Origin: Bacteroidetes bacterium UBA1941
GTDB taxonomy: Bacteria > Bacteroidota > Bacteroidia > Chitinophagales > LD1
Assembly (NCBI GenBank): GCA_002336805.1
Contig: DDEZ01000013.1
Location: 71,962 to 135,961 of the forward strand
Direction: 5' to 3'
DNA: 64,000 nt
The stretch's first letter is position 1; each line of letters begins with the position of its first letter. Made by a program: the position numbers and the translations under genes. This document shows, one piece after another, positions 17,291 through 26,256 of this stretch. The notes beneath the pieces were generated by a model. The model did no database searches and was not told where the DNA came from. It saw only the letters and a list, made by a program, of their open reading frames with translations.

Positions 17291-17840
17291 AATCTTTAAG
17301 AATTGATGTTACAAGCTCAATAGTGTTGGGATTGATTTCGATGTTTGCTCTAATGATCTGCTCTAAACTTCTATGCTCTTTTAGGTGGCGAATGATCTGT
17401 TGCTCCATCTGCTGTAAAATGACTTCAACATTTTCATAGGTGGCATTAAATGCAAATAGCCCTTTGCTCTCTTTCTGTTTGATTGCATCAAGTTTGCTGT
17501 AGCACAGGCGTAATGTTTGAAGTATCTCGGCGACACTTTCACTATGCGGTACAACTGCGATGTTCAACATATCGGCTCGGGTACAAGCTCGTATGTACTT
17601 CTGTATAGTCTTAAATCCTTTAGCTTTCGCGGTTGCTCGTACATGGGCGATTTCATCTAAGGGATATGACATGCTGAACTGCCTTTTTTGTCCATAACGA
17701 GTGCGTTGCATTCGCTGTCGTGCATACTCGGACCAGTATTTCTTCCTTGCTTTTTGGATTTCTTCTTCTGTACCATTTTCTAAAATGCCTAAGTCGTTCA
17801 AATACTTCCAAATGCTACTATGACGTTTCGGGTTGCGCAT
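17247..17840 (-). CDS. Mobilisation accessory protein (BfmA/MobC-like)
   Basis: 197 residues. The first 60 are strongly basic (RKKYWSEYARQRMQRTRYG), followed by a short strand-helix-helix part (FSMSYPLDEIAHVRATAKA) as in ribbon-helix-helix relaxosome proteins, and then a helical C-terminal region likely for oligomerisation. Proteins of this size and position precede relaxases on Bacteroidota mobilisable elements and help the relaxase to bind oriT. Its start overlaps the stop of the coupling protein gene by one base. Confidence 0.7.
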   Translation of the reverse strand: MRNPKRHSSIWKYLNDLGILENGTEEEIQKARKKYWSEYARQRMQRTRYGQKRQFSMSYPLDEIAHVRATAKAKGFKTIQKYIRACTRADMLNIAVVPHSESVAEILQTLRLCYSKLDAIKQKESKGLFAFNATYENVEVILQQMEQQIIRHLKEHRSLEQIIRANIEINPNTIELVTSILKDYVHSEKHDTQNKQF

Positions 17841-19456
17841 TAGCGGGTATATGGTATTTCTCCGGTTGACAGTGGACTTACCAAAACAGGCGGTGTCATG
17901 TTCATGCGTAGTTTCCAGTAAGGATGCTTGTATATTGGTGTAGTGTCTACAAGGATAGGTTGTGAGTTGCCATGAATAAATATGGCTTTGTCTTTGGGTA
18001 ACGTGCGGATCTCATTCGGTAAAAGAAGCTCACGAACACGTTTTGTATTGGGGCTATGCTTCTCGCGGTACTCGTATTTCCCTAGTTGCGCGGACAAATT
18101 AACGGCGCTTGTGTGGGATATACCACTGAAAAATAGTTTGGAGTATGTATTGGCGACTATGGCGGTGCTTTGTGCCTGTCCATATATGTCTGTAATTTGT
18201 GATATGTCCTGACAGATAAGCATAAGTGAACCGCGATGCTTACGAATATTGGATATGATCGTGCCGATGGACTGAATATAGAGCGATGAGAACTCGTCTA
18301 AAATGAAGTAGATAGGGAGATCATTGGGCTTTGGTAACTTATCCATTACCTCTTTAGCTAGTTGCTCAAAGAGGATAGAAACTAACGAGCTATAGAAGGC
18401 TGCGTCTGCACTTGGGCATTGGATATAGATAGCGTGTGGCGTTCGCCTGAACTCGTCCATATCAAGTGTATCTTGCGACGTGACCTTAGAAACATACGGG
18501 TCTGCCCACAAGCTAATGGCTGCGCTAACAGTCGCAACAATGCTTTGTCTCAGCTTTATATCATTTGCAAGAAAACTGCTCTTGTATTCATTGATAAGCT
18601 GTATATCGGCAGTCTTTGCTATGAGAGCGTCGGCGGCTTTAGGGTCTGCACCTAATAGCTGCAAAACATTACGCACATTGGCGAAATGCTGATACTGTTT
18701 TGGCTGATGTTTAAGTGTACGGATTATGAGTGTCAAAAGTGAGGTAGCGGAAAGTGACCAAAAGGCATCGCCCTGATTTTTCAGAACGTTGCGAATAAGC
18801 ATACTTGCAACTTTCTGTGCATCTGTTGAATGATGTATACGCTCGAAAGGATTATAACCGTCGCTGATAGATGGATTACCAAAGTGGATTACTTTTATGC
18901 GATACCCTTTGGATTTTAGATAGCCTGATGTGGCGTTATAAAGTTCCGTACTTGGGTCAACGATAATTTTAGTGCCGTGTACTTCCATGATCGAGTTCAT
19001 TACGCACACGGTTGACTTTCCTGCACCGCTTTGTCCTGTGACAATGAGGTGCATGAGGTCGTCCTTAGAAGATTGCTTGCGCCGTCCGTCTATGACATAG
19101 CCATGATAAGAAGTAGAAAGCACATCTTGTCCATTTACAAATTCAGCTTTATATGAGTGGTCGCGCTCTTGAAATGACTGTATAACGGTATTGAGAATGC
19201 GCAATGCGAAGCTGATACATTCCTGTATGAAAGGTATAAGATGGTTAAGAGTAAACCACCTTATACCGTTATACATTCTATTCAATGTTTCTCTGAGTGA
19301 AGCCTGTTTTCTATCCATGATGCTATAAATTGAAGTATTGCAATTATGAGTTTTAATGCAATGAGCACAATGACAAGTAGTGCTTGTATTATCAGGCGCA
19401 ACGTCTTTACAAGTAAATCCCCTATGATTTCCGGTAGATGGCTGCTCATTATGCAT
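17840..19456 (-). CDS. Type IV coupling protein (VirD4/TraG-like ATPase)
   Basis: 538 residues. Walker A GQSGAGKST lies near 138-146, with Walker B FILDEFSSL near 381-389 and the coupling-protein motif MLICQDISQITDIYG shortly after. These ATPases bring the relaxosome to a secretion channel. An alternative start at ATG 19318 would remove an odd Cys-rich N-terminus (CHCAHCIKTHNC); I keep ATG 19456 because it follows the upstream stop by 4 nt. No long N-terminal membrane pair is seen, only one amphipathic helix. No channel genes are nearby, so it must use a host or helper T4SS. Confidence 0.85.
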   Translation of the reverse strand: MHNEQPSTGNHRGFTCKDVAPDNTSTTCHCAHCIKTHNCNTSIYSIMDRKQASLRETLNRMYNGIRWFTLNHLIPFIQECISFALRILNTVIQSFQERDHSYKAEFVNGQDVLSTSYHGYVIDGRRKQSSKDDLMHLIVTGQSGAGKSTVCVMNSIMEVHGTKIIVDPSTELYNATSGYLKSKGYRIKVIHFGNPSISDGYNPFERIHHSTDAQKVASMLIRNVLKNQGDAFWSLSATSLLTLIIRTLKHQPKQYQHFANVRNVLQLLGADPKAADALIAKTADIQLINEYKSSFLANDIKLRQSIVATVSAAISLWADPYVSKVTSQDTLDMDEFRRTPHAIYIQCPSADAAFYSSLVSILFEQLAKEVMDKLPKPNDLPIYFILDEFSSLYIQSIGTIISNIRKHRGSLMLICQDISQITDIYGQAQSTAIVANTYSKLFFSGISHTSAVNLSAQLGKYEYREKHSPNTKRVRELLLPNEIRTLPKDKAIFIHGNSQPILVDTTPIYKHPYWKLRMNMTPPVLVSPLSTGEIPYTR

Positions 19457-19460
19457 AGAA

Positions 19461-20189
19461 TTAGTATGATGAAAGATTAGGACTAATGACTACGTGTGCC
19501 CCGTGCGCTTCAAACATTTGTTTCCAAAGTCCAGCCATAATGAGAAATCGGTTTTGGTCGTTCGGTGTCGGTGCATCGTAAATCAGGTAGACGGATATGC
19601 CTTTCAGGTCAGAAAGCGGCATCTCCTTTTCAAATAGGGCTTGTACCTTTTCTGGATGCTGTTGCAACAAAATCGAATCACTACTTCTATAAACACTGAA
19701 CCCTGTCGGGGCATTAACCTGTAAGTCGGAAAATACTATGAGCTGCTTAGTATGCTCTCCACTAACGGCGAGGCGGTTTAATTCAGTCGCTACAGGATAA
19801 TAGATAATTGATGCCGTCCGACCAGTATTTTCTTTAGCGAGGTCTGCGATCTCGGCAAGAATAGATTGATTGGATGCTTTCAGTGCTTTCTGCCGTGCGT
19901 ATGGGTTAGCGGTCAAAGGAAATTGTGCGGATATGTCGAGCTCGGTTGCTTTGTTTTCTTTGAAGTCTGAGATTGGGAGAAAACGCAAATGCGTTTCTCC
20001 CCACTTGGAGGTGACACTCGAAATATGAGCGGGAACGTCTATTGTATCTTGTGCTGTCTGTATGGAATCTGTAACGTCATACATGATCGTAATTGATGCG
20101 CTGCTGTTTTGGAGATAGTAGAAATAACCACCTCCAACGGCAGCCGTAGCCATACCGGCTACGACCGCGAGTATCATATAGTTTTTCAT
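19461..20189 (-). CDS. Membrane-anchored protein with vWA-like fold, mobilisation operon
   Basis: 242 residues with an N-terminal membrane segment (residues 5-25, VVAGMATAAVGGGYFYYL), then a strand ending in YDVTDS that resembles the metal-site DxTxS/DxSxS motif of von Willebrand A domains, and later KQLIVFSDLQ and GISVYLIYDAP as further core strands. It probably faces the periplasm. It overlaps the upstream membrane protein gene by 4 nt and lies 4 nt before the coupling protein gene. A role in docking the coupling protein is plausible from context only. Confidence 0.6.
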   Translation of the reverse strand: MKNYMILAVVAGMATAAVGGGYFYYLQNSSASITIMYDVTDSIQTAQDTIDVPAHISSVTSKWGETHLRFLPISDFKENKATELDISAQFPLTANPYARQKALKASNQSILAEIADLAKENTGRTASIIYYPVATELNRLAVSGEHTKQLIVFSDLQVNAPTGFSVYRSSDSILLQQHPEKVQALFEKEMPLSDLKGISVYLIYDAPTPNDQNRFLIMAGLWKQMFEAHGAHVVISPNLSSY

Positions 20190-21313
20190 GCGTTTGTACC
20201 GATTAATTGTTTAGGGTCTATTTGTGCATTCTCCCATTCTTCATATTGCGGTCGTTCTAGATCGGCAACCTCGACTGCAAAGCATTGTGGCGTTACATTG
20301 TCCGTTCTCGCTATGCGATTTTCATGCTTATATTCACTACATGCGTGTTTAAATAGCTTGTTAGTTCTATGGTATAGATCATCGGCCAATTGACGGAGCA
20401 ACATGTGCACCTGAGCGCTATGGTTTATTTGCTCGTTATAGTCCTGTAATTGTTTTTGCAAATCGCCGAGTTCTTTCTCTTTTTCAGAAATGTCGTCCTG
20501 TAGCGCAATAGCTCTTTTCATAGCTTCCTTCTCTGCGTTGTCTGGGTAGTTATGATAGATGTAAAGTGCGATCACCGAGATAAGAAAGTATGAAATCAGT
20601 ATAAAAATGAACGGAGCGAAAAGAGATTGAGCAAAGCCGTTTGAATCTTCTGCACGTACCGTCATGTATCGTAACAAACCTAACCCTGTCGCGACTAGTA
20701 CAACTCCGCCCCACACAAGGCGCTTAGTTAGGACTGCGAGATTTGCACCCGCACCATCTCTAAGCCATAGGCAGATATACTTTATGCCTAGTGTCTGTCC
20801 CCCACCTATCAAGATGCCAAAAACAAAAGCTAGGAGGAAACTATCGCCTAGACTTAGAAAGGATAGTATGTACGAAAGAATCTCAATGCAGCTTACTACA
20901 TTCAAAATCAAATTCAGCTTTTCATATTCTTTCCACGTCCTCTTACCTAGATACTTCTCACTATCTCGTTTCAATGCCTCGAGCTGATTAGTAAGGGTGT
21001 TTATTTTTAACTTGATCTCTCGAATCTTCTGACGCATCACAAATATGTCTAGCGATGCTAAGGATGTTCTTACCACGTTTGCTAGATGTAAGGCTGTATC
21101 GTTTAGTATTGCCCCAAATAGGGCGCGAATGAAGTCGATAAACGGTTCTAGGGAGGGAGCTCCGGCTTCGGGTAAATTTAAGGCTGCAAATTCGCGAGCG
21201 CGAGACTTGATAGTAGGTAGCAGCGAGTCATGTTTGCCGTCTATTACTTGTTTCAATTCTTCTGCGGTTATTTTAACGGTAATAACCGGAACCGTTGTAT
21301 TGCTGTTTTCCAT
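20186..21313 (-). CDS. Multi-pass membrane protein with coiled coils, mobilisation operon
   Basis: 375 residues. Layout: N-terminal cytoplasmic helical part, a first coiled coil (about 110-140, REIKLKINTLTNQLEAL), four hydrophobic segments between about 150 and 270, then a second coiled coil (DISEKEKELGDLQKQLQDYNEQ) and a soluble tail. No known family is recognised. It heads the tightly overlapping operon with the vWA-like protein and coupling ATPase, so it may anchor the coupling complex. It could also act in entry exclusion or surface sensing. Confidence 0.6.
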   Translation of the reverse strand: MENSNTTVPVITVKITAEELKQVIDGKHDSLLPTIKSRAREFAALNLPEAGAPSLEPFIDFIRALFGAILNDTALHLANVVRTSLASLDIFVMRQKIREIKLKINTLTNQLEALKRDSEKYLGKRTWKEYEKLNLILNVVSCIEILSYILSFLSLGDSFLLAFVFGILIGGGQTLGIKYICLWLRDGAGANLAVLTKRLVWGGVVLVATGLGLLRYMTVRAEDSNGFAQSLFAPFIFILISYFLISVIALYIYHNYPDNAEKEAMKRAIALQDDISEKEKELGDLQKQLQDYNEQINHSAQVHMLLRQLADDLYHRTNKLFKHACSEYKHENRIARTDNVTPQCFAVEVADLERPQYEEWENAQIDPKQLIGTNA

Positions 21314-21493
21314 TTTGGAAGATTTTCTGTTATATAATTTTTAAAAAACTAGAAGGACTATGGAGGGCTAGGCGGTGGCTAGGCGTAGCTCTATAGAATC
21401 TATGCTAACATCGAACTAGTCAAAGGACAAGGATGTTATTTGCCGCCTGGGTCGAACTTACTTCCCTTGAGAAATCGCTTGTTGCGTTGCTGA

Positions 21494-21775
21494 TTAAAAC
21501 CTATTTCTGATATTTTTAGATATGTATTCACATGCTGATTTTCTACTATATAAAATTGTTTTTCTATTGAGTTTTGAGTATTTCAATTCGCCTTTCCATC
21601 TCATTTCGGCTATTGTGGTGCGGCTCCTTATACCGAGAATTTTCATCACCTCTTCGATGCTAATCCACTCATCATCCTTAGTATTAGAACTATTCATCCC
21701 TTCAACTATATAAGAAGCGAGAAGCTGTAGCTGATCGTCTCGTATAAACACTGTCTTTGAATCTTCTTGTTTCAT
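21494..21775 (-). CDS. Helix-turn-helix protein (MerR/excisionase-type)
   Basis: About 93 residues from ATG 21775; the longer frame begins without support. The C-terminal part WISIEEVMKILGIRSRTTI...GELKYSKLNRKTILYSR is a winged-helix HTH_17/excisionase-like domain. Such proteins serve as recombination directionality factors or as regulators in Bacteroidota mobile elements. It is the third gene of a small leftward cluster, spaced by 4 nt from the 59-residue gene. It may work with the recombinase at 8.4-9.4 kb. Confidence 0.75.
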   Translation of the reverse strand: MKQEDSKTVFIRDDQLQLLASYIVEGMNSSNTKDDEWISIEEVMKILGIRSRTTIAEMRWKGELKYSKLNRKTILYSRKSACEYISKNIRNRF

Positions 21776-21779
21776 AATG

Positions 21780-21959
21780 CTATTCCGTTTGTTTATTATC
21801 AATCTCTTTTTGATATTCATCATAAAGAGCTATCAACTGATGCTGCAGATTAATTTTTTCCGCTACCGCGCCTAAGGATTGCTCATTAGATTCTTTCAAG
21901 TTGTCTTCGGTAGATTCTATATGCTTTTGGATTTCCTGTAAGATTTTTTTGTCTGACAT
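21780..21959 (-). CDS. Small coiled-coil protein
   Basis: A 59-residue frame from ATG 21959 to TAG 21780, ending 4 nt before the helix-turn-helix gene and starting 23 nt after the 87-residue gene. It is acidic and fully helical with heptad-like spacing (ILQEIQKHIESTEDNLKE; NLQHQLIALYDEYQKEI). The tight packing within the operon supports it as a real gene. No function is evident. Confidence 0.6.
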   Translation of the reverse strand: MSDKKILQEIQKHIESTEDNLKESNEQSLGAVAEKINLQHQLIALYDEYQKEIDNKQTE

Positions 21960-21982
21960 AGAATTGTGTTTATGGTGATGTA

Positions 21983-22246
21983 TTATTTTTTAGAGCGCTT
22001 TGACTCAAGTAGTAGCTTGATATTTTCTTCATGTGGGATAATTAGAGAGGCCCCCTTGTACCGATGCCATTTGTACAAGGAGTTGAGCTGCCTCTGTAAT
22101 TCCAGTATTACTATGTCCGTATCGGGATATACTATGCTATGCACGAGCATATCAAGGGCAATAAAATCTTGGCATGCATATTCCAGAGACTCTTTAAGCT
22201 CTGCATCCGTATGTAATCGGATTAATTGGAGTGCGCTTCTTTCCAT
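21983..22246 (-). CDS. Hypothetical helical protein, first gene of regulatory cluster
   Basis: 87 residues, helical, with alternating acidic and basic patches (TDAELKESLEYACQDFIALD; ELQRQLNSLYKWHRYKG) and a basic C-terminus. No recognised domain. It begins a leftward cluster with the 59-residue protein and the helix-turn-helix protein. Its promoter must lie in 22,250-22,300, back to back with the predicted small-RNA promoter. Confidence 0.55.
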   Translation of the reverse strand: MERSALQLIRLHTDAELKESLEYACQDFIALDMLVHSIVYPDTDIVILELQRQLNSLYKWHRYKGASLIIPHEENIKLLLESKRSKK

Positions 22247-22300
22247 CGTGTAAGGTTTTAGAAGCCCTTTTGAGTAAGGATCACGATAGAAAGTCTAACC

Positions 22301-22330
22301 TTGACAAATTATATGGTTTTAATATATAAT
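22301..22330 (+). promoter_or_regulatory. Perfect sigma70-type promoter TTGACA-N18-TATAAT
   Basis: TTGACA at 22301-22306 and TATAAT at 22325-22330 are both exact consensus hexamers, 18 bp apart. Transcription would run rightward into the small-RNA candidate that ends at a strong terminator 115 bp downstream. Confidence 0.6.
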
Positions 22331-22336
22331 AGTCAC

Positions 22337-22445
22337 CGAGGTTAGGGTTCTTTACCATTCAATAGGGTTGTGGCCAAACAGGTCCCTATCTATGGTCTAT
22401 CTTGAAACCTCACCGGGGGAGTTCCTACTCCTTCCGGTTTTTTTT
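22337..22445 (+). ncRNA. Predicted structured small RNA of about 108 nt
   Basis: Between the consensus promoter and a strong terminator the sequence folds as nested helices: GAGGTT (22338-22343) pairs with AACCTC (22406-22411), and inside it ATAGGG (22362-22367) pairs with CCCTAT (22384-22389), with a TGGCCA palindrome in the loop. The terminator stem (ACCGG...CCGGT with inner GGAGT/ACTCC) and eight T end it at 22445. No start codon with a meaningful frame is seen. It lies 140 bp before the NACHT gene, between divergently read units. Confidence 0.55.
22412..22445 (+). terminator. Strong rho-independent terminator
   Basis: Two stacked stems, ACCGG/CCGGT and GGAGT/ACTCC, with a TCCT loop, followed by eight T. 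No protein gene ends here on the + strand, which is why a small RNA is proposed. Confidence 0.85.
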
Positions 22446-22585
22446 GTACTTTTCAAATACATTAAACCAGAGTTGCCCCCCTGAGCTAGAACGAAGACGG
22501 CATGAACTATTCCATTATTGCTTCAGGCATCAGGCAAAAAGGCGATGGTTGATTTTTGCTTCTTTCTCTGTCTAATGCATTGACT

Positions 22586-25117
22586 ATGAGCAATCAAAAT
22601 AAAGCAGGAAGAAATAAGGAGGCTATTCATTCCCGAATACCAGAACCATTAAAGCAACAACTGCAAAAAGTTTCAGGATTGCCTTTTGATCAGATTGCTA
22701 ACAGGGGCATGAAAATTAAAATTCTAGACTCCTTAAAAACCTTTATAAAGGACTTTGTTGATGGTTATAATATTGGCCAAGAAGAGGGCGACCAATTAAT
22801 TGATATTGGACCTGACAATTTAGATAGAGCTGTATTCAACAGGGAGCCTAAAGGTTTTACTCGACCAACAGCCGAAACGTTAACTCGATACGCTTTCAAT
22901 GGTGAAAAGGGATGGGATGAATTTATTGCTAAATACACTCAGGAGAATCCTGATGATCGTAAGTTATATCTATTTCCAAATGAAATTTTAGACTCCAGTG
23001 AAATACAAATCAGTGATCACTTAGATAATCAGAAGGATTCCCTTTTAGATGAATATATAAATAGGCTCACGGCACAATTCAAATATGTTTCCTTAGGATT
23101 TGAGAATGATATAACGAAAGTCAGTATTGATAGTCTGAAAGCTCCTTTCTTAGGGAAAAGGCAACGTGTTGAGAATTTGAGAGAGAATTATTACGAAACT
23201 TCTGCTGAGAAATTCTCGTGGGAACAAATCTTAGAGACAGATAATGAAACCCTAATTGTCGGACCATGTGGAGCTGGTAAGACGACTTTGTGCAAAATGA
23301 TGTTCTGCACTTATGCCGCAAGATACAAACAAGGCGAAAAGATTTTTCCGCTATATATCAATCTTGAGGATTTTACTGATATAGAAGCATGTTTGCGCAA
23401 CATTTGTCCTTCAGGAAATATCAAGCCCCATTTAGAAAATTACCATATAATTTACATATGCGATGGCTTAAATTCCATTAAGCACGATCTTTTACTAAGA
23501 ATTGAAGAGATTCTCCAAATTAGAAGGACATTTAATTCATATAAGCTCGTTATAACATCCCGCGACGGTAATCTAATTAGAAGTTTCCTGAATGTTGGAA
23601 TGCCTTGTTATAAGCTTGAGGGTAATACAGAATATTTACCTCTGCTTTTATTAAAGGAAAGCGCACAGATAGAAAAATTTTCGGAATGGAAATATCAAAA
23701 ATCGTATGTGTCTGGAATGGATGGAAATTATTTGTACACTACCTCTCTTATATTAATCTATCTGCAAGAAAGAAATAATTTACCTCTAACTCACTCTAGA
23801 ATACTAAAAAAAATATACGAGGAAATCTTTTTTAGAACTTGGAGAAAAAAAGATATTAAAGAAGAATTTTTGACCACTTTCAAAATTCGAGATTCGGATA
23901 TATTAAATCTACTATCAATAGTTGCTATCGTTGATCAGGAGCGATCGTTGTTTCACTCAAAGGAAAATCGAAAATATTATGTCGATGAAATAATGGTTCG
24001 CGATGTTGCGGGTATTACTTGGGAATGCATGCAAAATATTATTCAAAAGAGCCTTTCATGCAATGAGGAAGTAGCTGATCAGATCATTTCCGTACTTGTC
24101 GAAAGTGGATTGCTATGGTTGAGTCATAGAGGTTTTTACCAACTAGAAAATTTCTTGATTCAGAATTATTTTCATGCTAAAGGAAGCATGCTGATCTGTT
24201 TTGAGAATCAATCTTTGATCTTCGGTAAACGATTTCAAAAAAAAATAATAAAAAAGTTTTTCAAAAGATATAGCATCTATTCTTTTGAACTTGTTGCAGG
24301 TCTCTTGGAGCATCCCGCTCTTGTTTTAAAAATTTGGCAAGCCGAATTGAGCCCTTCATTACATTGGACACTTTATTTTAGAAGTGAGCATCAGAATAAA
24401 TTGATATTTTATGGAGTGACCATTTCACTATTAAAGGAAAAATTTCACAGAGAATACAAATCAGTAATTGACCAATTGAAATATATCTTAGAGATCAGTT
24501 TCACGACTAAAAACAACTCAATTATTTCTTTCATGGCAGGATATTTAGATACTCGTCATTTATTCGATAAGGATGCATTCGTACTATGTATTTTTGAAGA
24601 TAATTGGTTGGACATCGCGCTAACGGTTTTCGATACTTGTGAGCCATATTCCTTTTGGGATGCCCGAAGTGTTAGCTATGCTATGTCATTAGGCGGAACT
24701 CATATTACATTCGTTTATCCTAAACACCGATTTAATTATTTGAAAAAAAGCGACCCCAAAAAATTACTTGTTAATTTGTGGAATTTCTTTTCAAACACTC
24801 ACGAATACTCATGCTTCTTAGAAGAAATTACGCCTTCAAATCGCATCAATGAAATTTGTGCTGAGTTTTGGCGAGCATTTGAAAATTTCTCCGAACTTAA
24901 ACCGGAGATAGATAAGCTTGCGAACTTGCTCTTAGATTGTTATCTGAGCAATCGATTTTTTGAGACGTATTTAGCTGAGAGGTTTCTGATTTCATCTGAA
25001 GCAAGAGTTATCAATGAATTGCTTCGCACCAAGGTTGCGAGTTTGATTCAGACCAGTAACTCTAATCTAAAGTCGAAATATGAGGCTTTAATGGCGCTAA
25101 TAAAGGTGCCTGAATAG
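22586..25117 (+). CDS. NACHT-type STAND NTPase (bacterial NLR-like), stand-alone
   Basis: 843 residues from ATG 22586; a TTG 30 nt upstream is less likely. The N-terminal 120 residues contain RPTAETLTRYAFNGEKGWDE, a pattern (TL..A...G...W..F) common in small helical N-terminal domains of Bacteroidota proteins. Walker A GPCGAGKTT is at about 226-234 and the Walker B region IIYICDGLN near 288. NACHT proteins usually have an acidic pair after DG, while here Asn-Ser follows. A winged-helix-like LENFLIQNYFHAKGS and a long helical C-terminus follow. Single-gene bacterial NACHT proteins are known to give phage defence; that role here is inferred. AT-rich codon use differs from the core genes. Confidence 0.8.
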   Translation: MSNQNKAGRNKEAIHSRIPEPLKQQLQKVSGLPFDQIANRGMKIKILDSLKTFIKDFVDGYNIGQEEGDQLIDIGPDNLDRAVFNREPKGFTRPTAETLTRYAFNGEKGWDEFIAKYTQENPDDRKLYLFPNEILDSSEIQISDHLDNQKDSLLDEYINRLTAQFKYVSLGFENDITKVSIDSLKAPFLGKRQRVENLRENYYETSAEKFSWEQILETDNETLIVGPCGAGKTTLCKMMFCTYAARYKQGEKIFPLYINLEDFTDIEACLRNICPSGNIKPHLENYHIIYICDGLNSIKHDLLLRIEEILQIRRTFNSYKLVITSRDGNLIRSFLNVGMPCYKLEGNTEYLPLLLLKESAQIEKFSEWKYQKSYVSGMDGNYLYTTSLILIYLQERNNLPLTHSRILKKIYEEIFFRTWRKKDIKEEFLTTFKIRDSDILNLLSIVAIVDQERSLFHSKENRKYYVDEIMVRDVAGITWECMQNIIQKSLSCNEEVADQIISVLVESGLLWLSHRGFYQLENFLIQNYFHAKGSMLICFENQSLIFGKRFQKKIIKKFFKRYSIYSFELVAGLLEHPALVLKIWQAELSPSLHWTLYFRSEHQNKLIFYGVTISLLKEKFHREYKSVIDQLKYILEISFTTKNNSIISFMAGYLDTRHLFDKDAFVLCIFEDNWLDIALTVFDTCEPYSFWDARSVSYAMSLGGTHITFVYPKHRFNYLKKSDPKKLLVNLWNFFSNTHEYSCFLEEITPSNRINEICAEFWRAFENFSELKPEIDKLANLLLDCYLSNRFFETYLAERFLISSEARVINELLRTKVASLIQTSNSNLKSKYEALMALIKVPE

Positions 25118-25569
25118 CATATTCTATTGTAGAGTTATGCTATAATGTAAAACATATAGCTATCTTAGTTTTCTAGTTCTTTTCTTTTCAAAACATCAAG
25201 TGCTTGTGCAAACAGAAAAGCCGCTAAGAGAACTACTCATAACGGCTTGATAATCTGAGAGCGGGAAACGTGTCTCGAACCCGCGGCCTTCAGTTTGGGA
25301 AAGCGGTTTTATAATCCTTGTACCTATCAGCTCCCCTGTCATTTAGTATAATAAATCAATCATTTATCGCTCACTGGGTTTCATATCTATCCCTATGGAA
25401 CGATATTTTGTATGTGCAAACTCACTTAAATCTTTAGGCATGAAAACAAACGTATCACTTGCCCTCGACAATAGACGATCTCGGCGAGTAATACCTTGTC
25501 GTACCGTTGCATATTGTTTCGTACCTGGAATATTTGTATTACTTTTAGATACCACCAAAAGCTGCAAAA
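25118..25569. other. Junction region between element A and copper island
   Basis: Holds the left attachment-like repeat at 25,154-25,302 and then about 265 bp without a convincing gene. A TTG...AATATTTG arrangement around 25,506-25,534 could be the promoter of the following T9SS gene. Overlapping frames here are not supported. Confidence 0.5.
25154..25302. repeat. Left direct repeat: tRNA-Gly 3' fragment plus terminator (att-like)
   Basis: Positions 25260-25302 repeat the 3' half of tRNA-Gly (37000-37042) with a single difference at 25271. Left of it, about 105 bp resemble the tRNA's downstream flank, including the hairpin AAGCCG (25218-25223) with CGGCTT (25243-25248). The homology stops inside the anticodon loop region, as is usual for tyrosine-recombinase sites in tRNA genes. 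The fragment cannot make a functional tRNA. Confidence 0.85.
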
Positions 25570-26256
25570 ATGAATTTGCTGAAACACATTGTTTTGCTTG
25601 GACTATGTTTGGCCTTAACAAATATTGCCGTTTCCCAAAGTTTCTACGAAACTCCGAACGATACCGTAGAACTTACGGGCATGAAGGAGGACCTCCAATC
25701 TCTTATGATTTCGCAATTAAACACTTCTGCCGATACTATAAGAGTGAAATGGCAAAAGGTAAGCGAAGCTGTTCCCTCCAATTGGGACGCTACGATATGC
25801 GATAACTCCATTTGCTATGCCTCTCTTGTCGACAGCGGCAGAATGATACCGACGGCTCCCGGAGCCACGAGTTTTCTGCTCCTGCACGTCACAGCGCATG
25901 TTAACTTCGGCACAGCGATAGTCCGCTACGCGGTCTGGGACGAAACCACACCTGCCCAGCGGGACACATTGACATTCATTGTACATATAACAGCCACGGC
26001 AGGAATCACAGGCGCGAATGACGCTTCTGGTATCAGAATATATCCCAATCCGGTAACCAACATCTTGCAGATCCGCTCTGACCTGGGGACTGACATTACC
26101 TTTCGCGTTACTGATCTTTCCGGCAAGGAGGTGCAAAGGGGCTCTATGATATCATCAGTTTCGGTTTCTACAGACGGCTTACCCAGCGGCTGTTACTTCG
26201 TTACATTTCTAGACCGAAGCAAAATCCTCAGTACTCACAAAATCATCAAAGAATGA
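25570..26256 (+). CDS. Secreted protein with T9SS sorting domain
   Basis: 228 residues: signal peptide 1-22 (ending NIAVSQ), a beta-sandwich-like middle part with two cysteines (CDNSICYAS), and a T9SS sorting domain from about residue 155 (IRIYPNPVTNILQI, ending THKIIKE). It overlaps the following gene by 4 nt (ATGA), so the two are coupled. The role is unknown; its place at the edge of the copper island suggests metal handling at the surface, which is inference. Confidence 0.75.
   Translation: MNLLKHIVLLGLCLALTNIAVSQSFYETPNDTVELTGMKEDLQSLMISQLNTSADTIRVKWQKVSEAVPSNWDATICDNSICYASLVDSGRMIPTAPGATSFLLLHVTAHVNFGTAIVRYAVWDETTPAQRDTLTFIVHITATAGITGANDASGIRIYPNPVTNILQIRSDLGTDITFRVTDLSGKEVQRGSMISSVSVSTDGLPSGCYFVTFLDRSKILSTHKIIKE

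Noticed and set aside
16334..21313. Complete integrative conjugative element
   Set aside because: A relaxase and coupling protein are present, but no TraA-TraQ type channel, VirB4 ATPase or pilus genes are seen in the window.
25364..25805. Frames on both strands over the start of the T9SS gene at 25,570
   Set aside because: The 228-residue protein has a signal peptide and sorting domain; the others are shadows.
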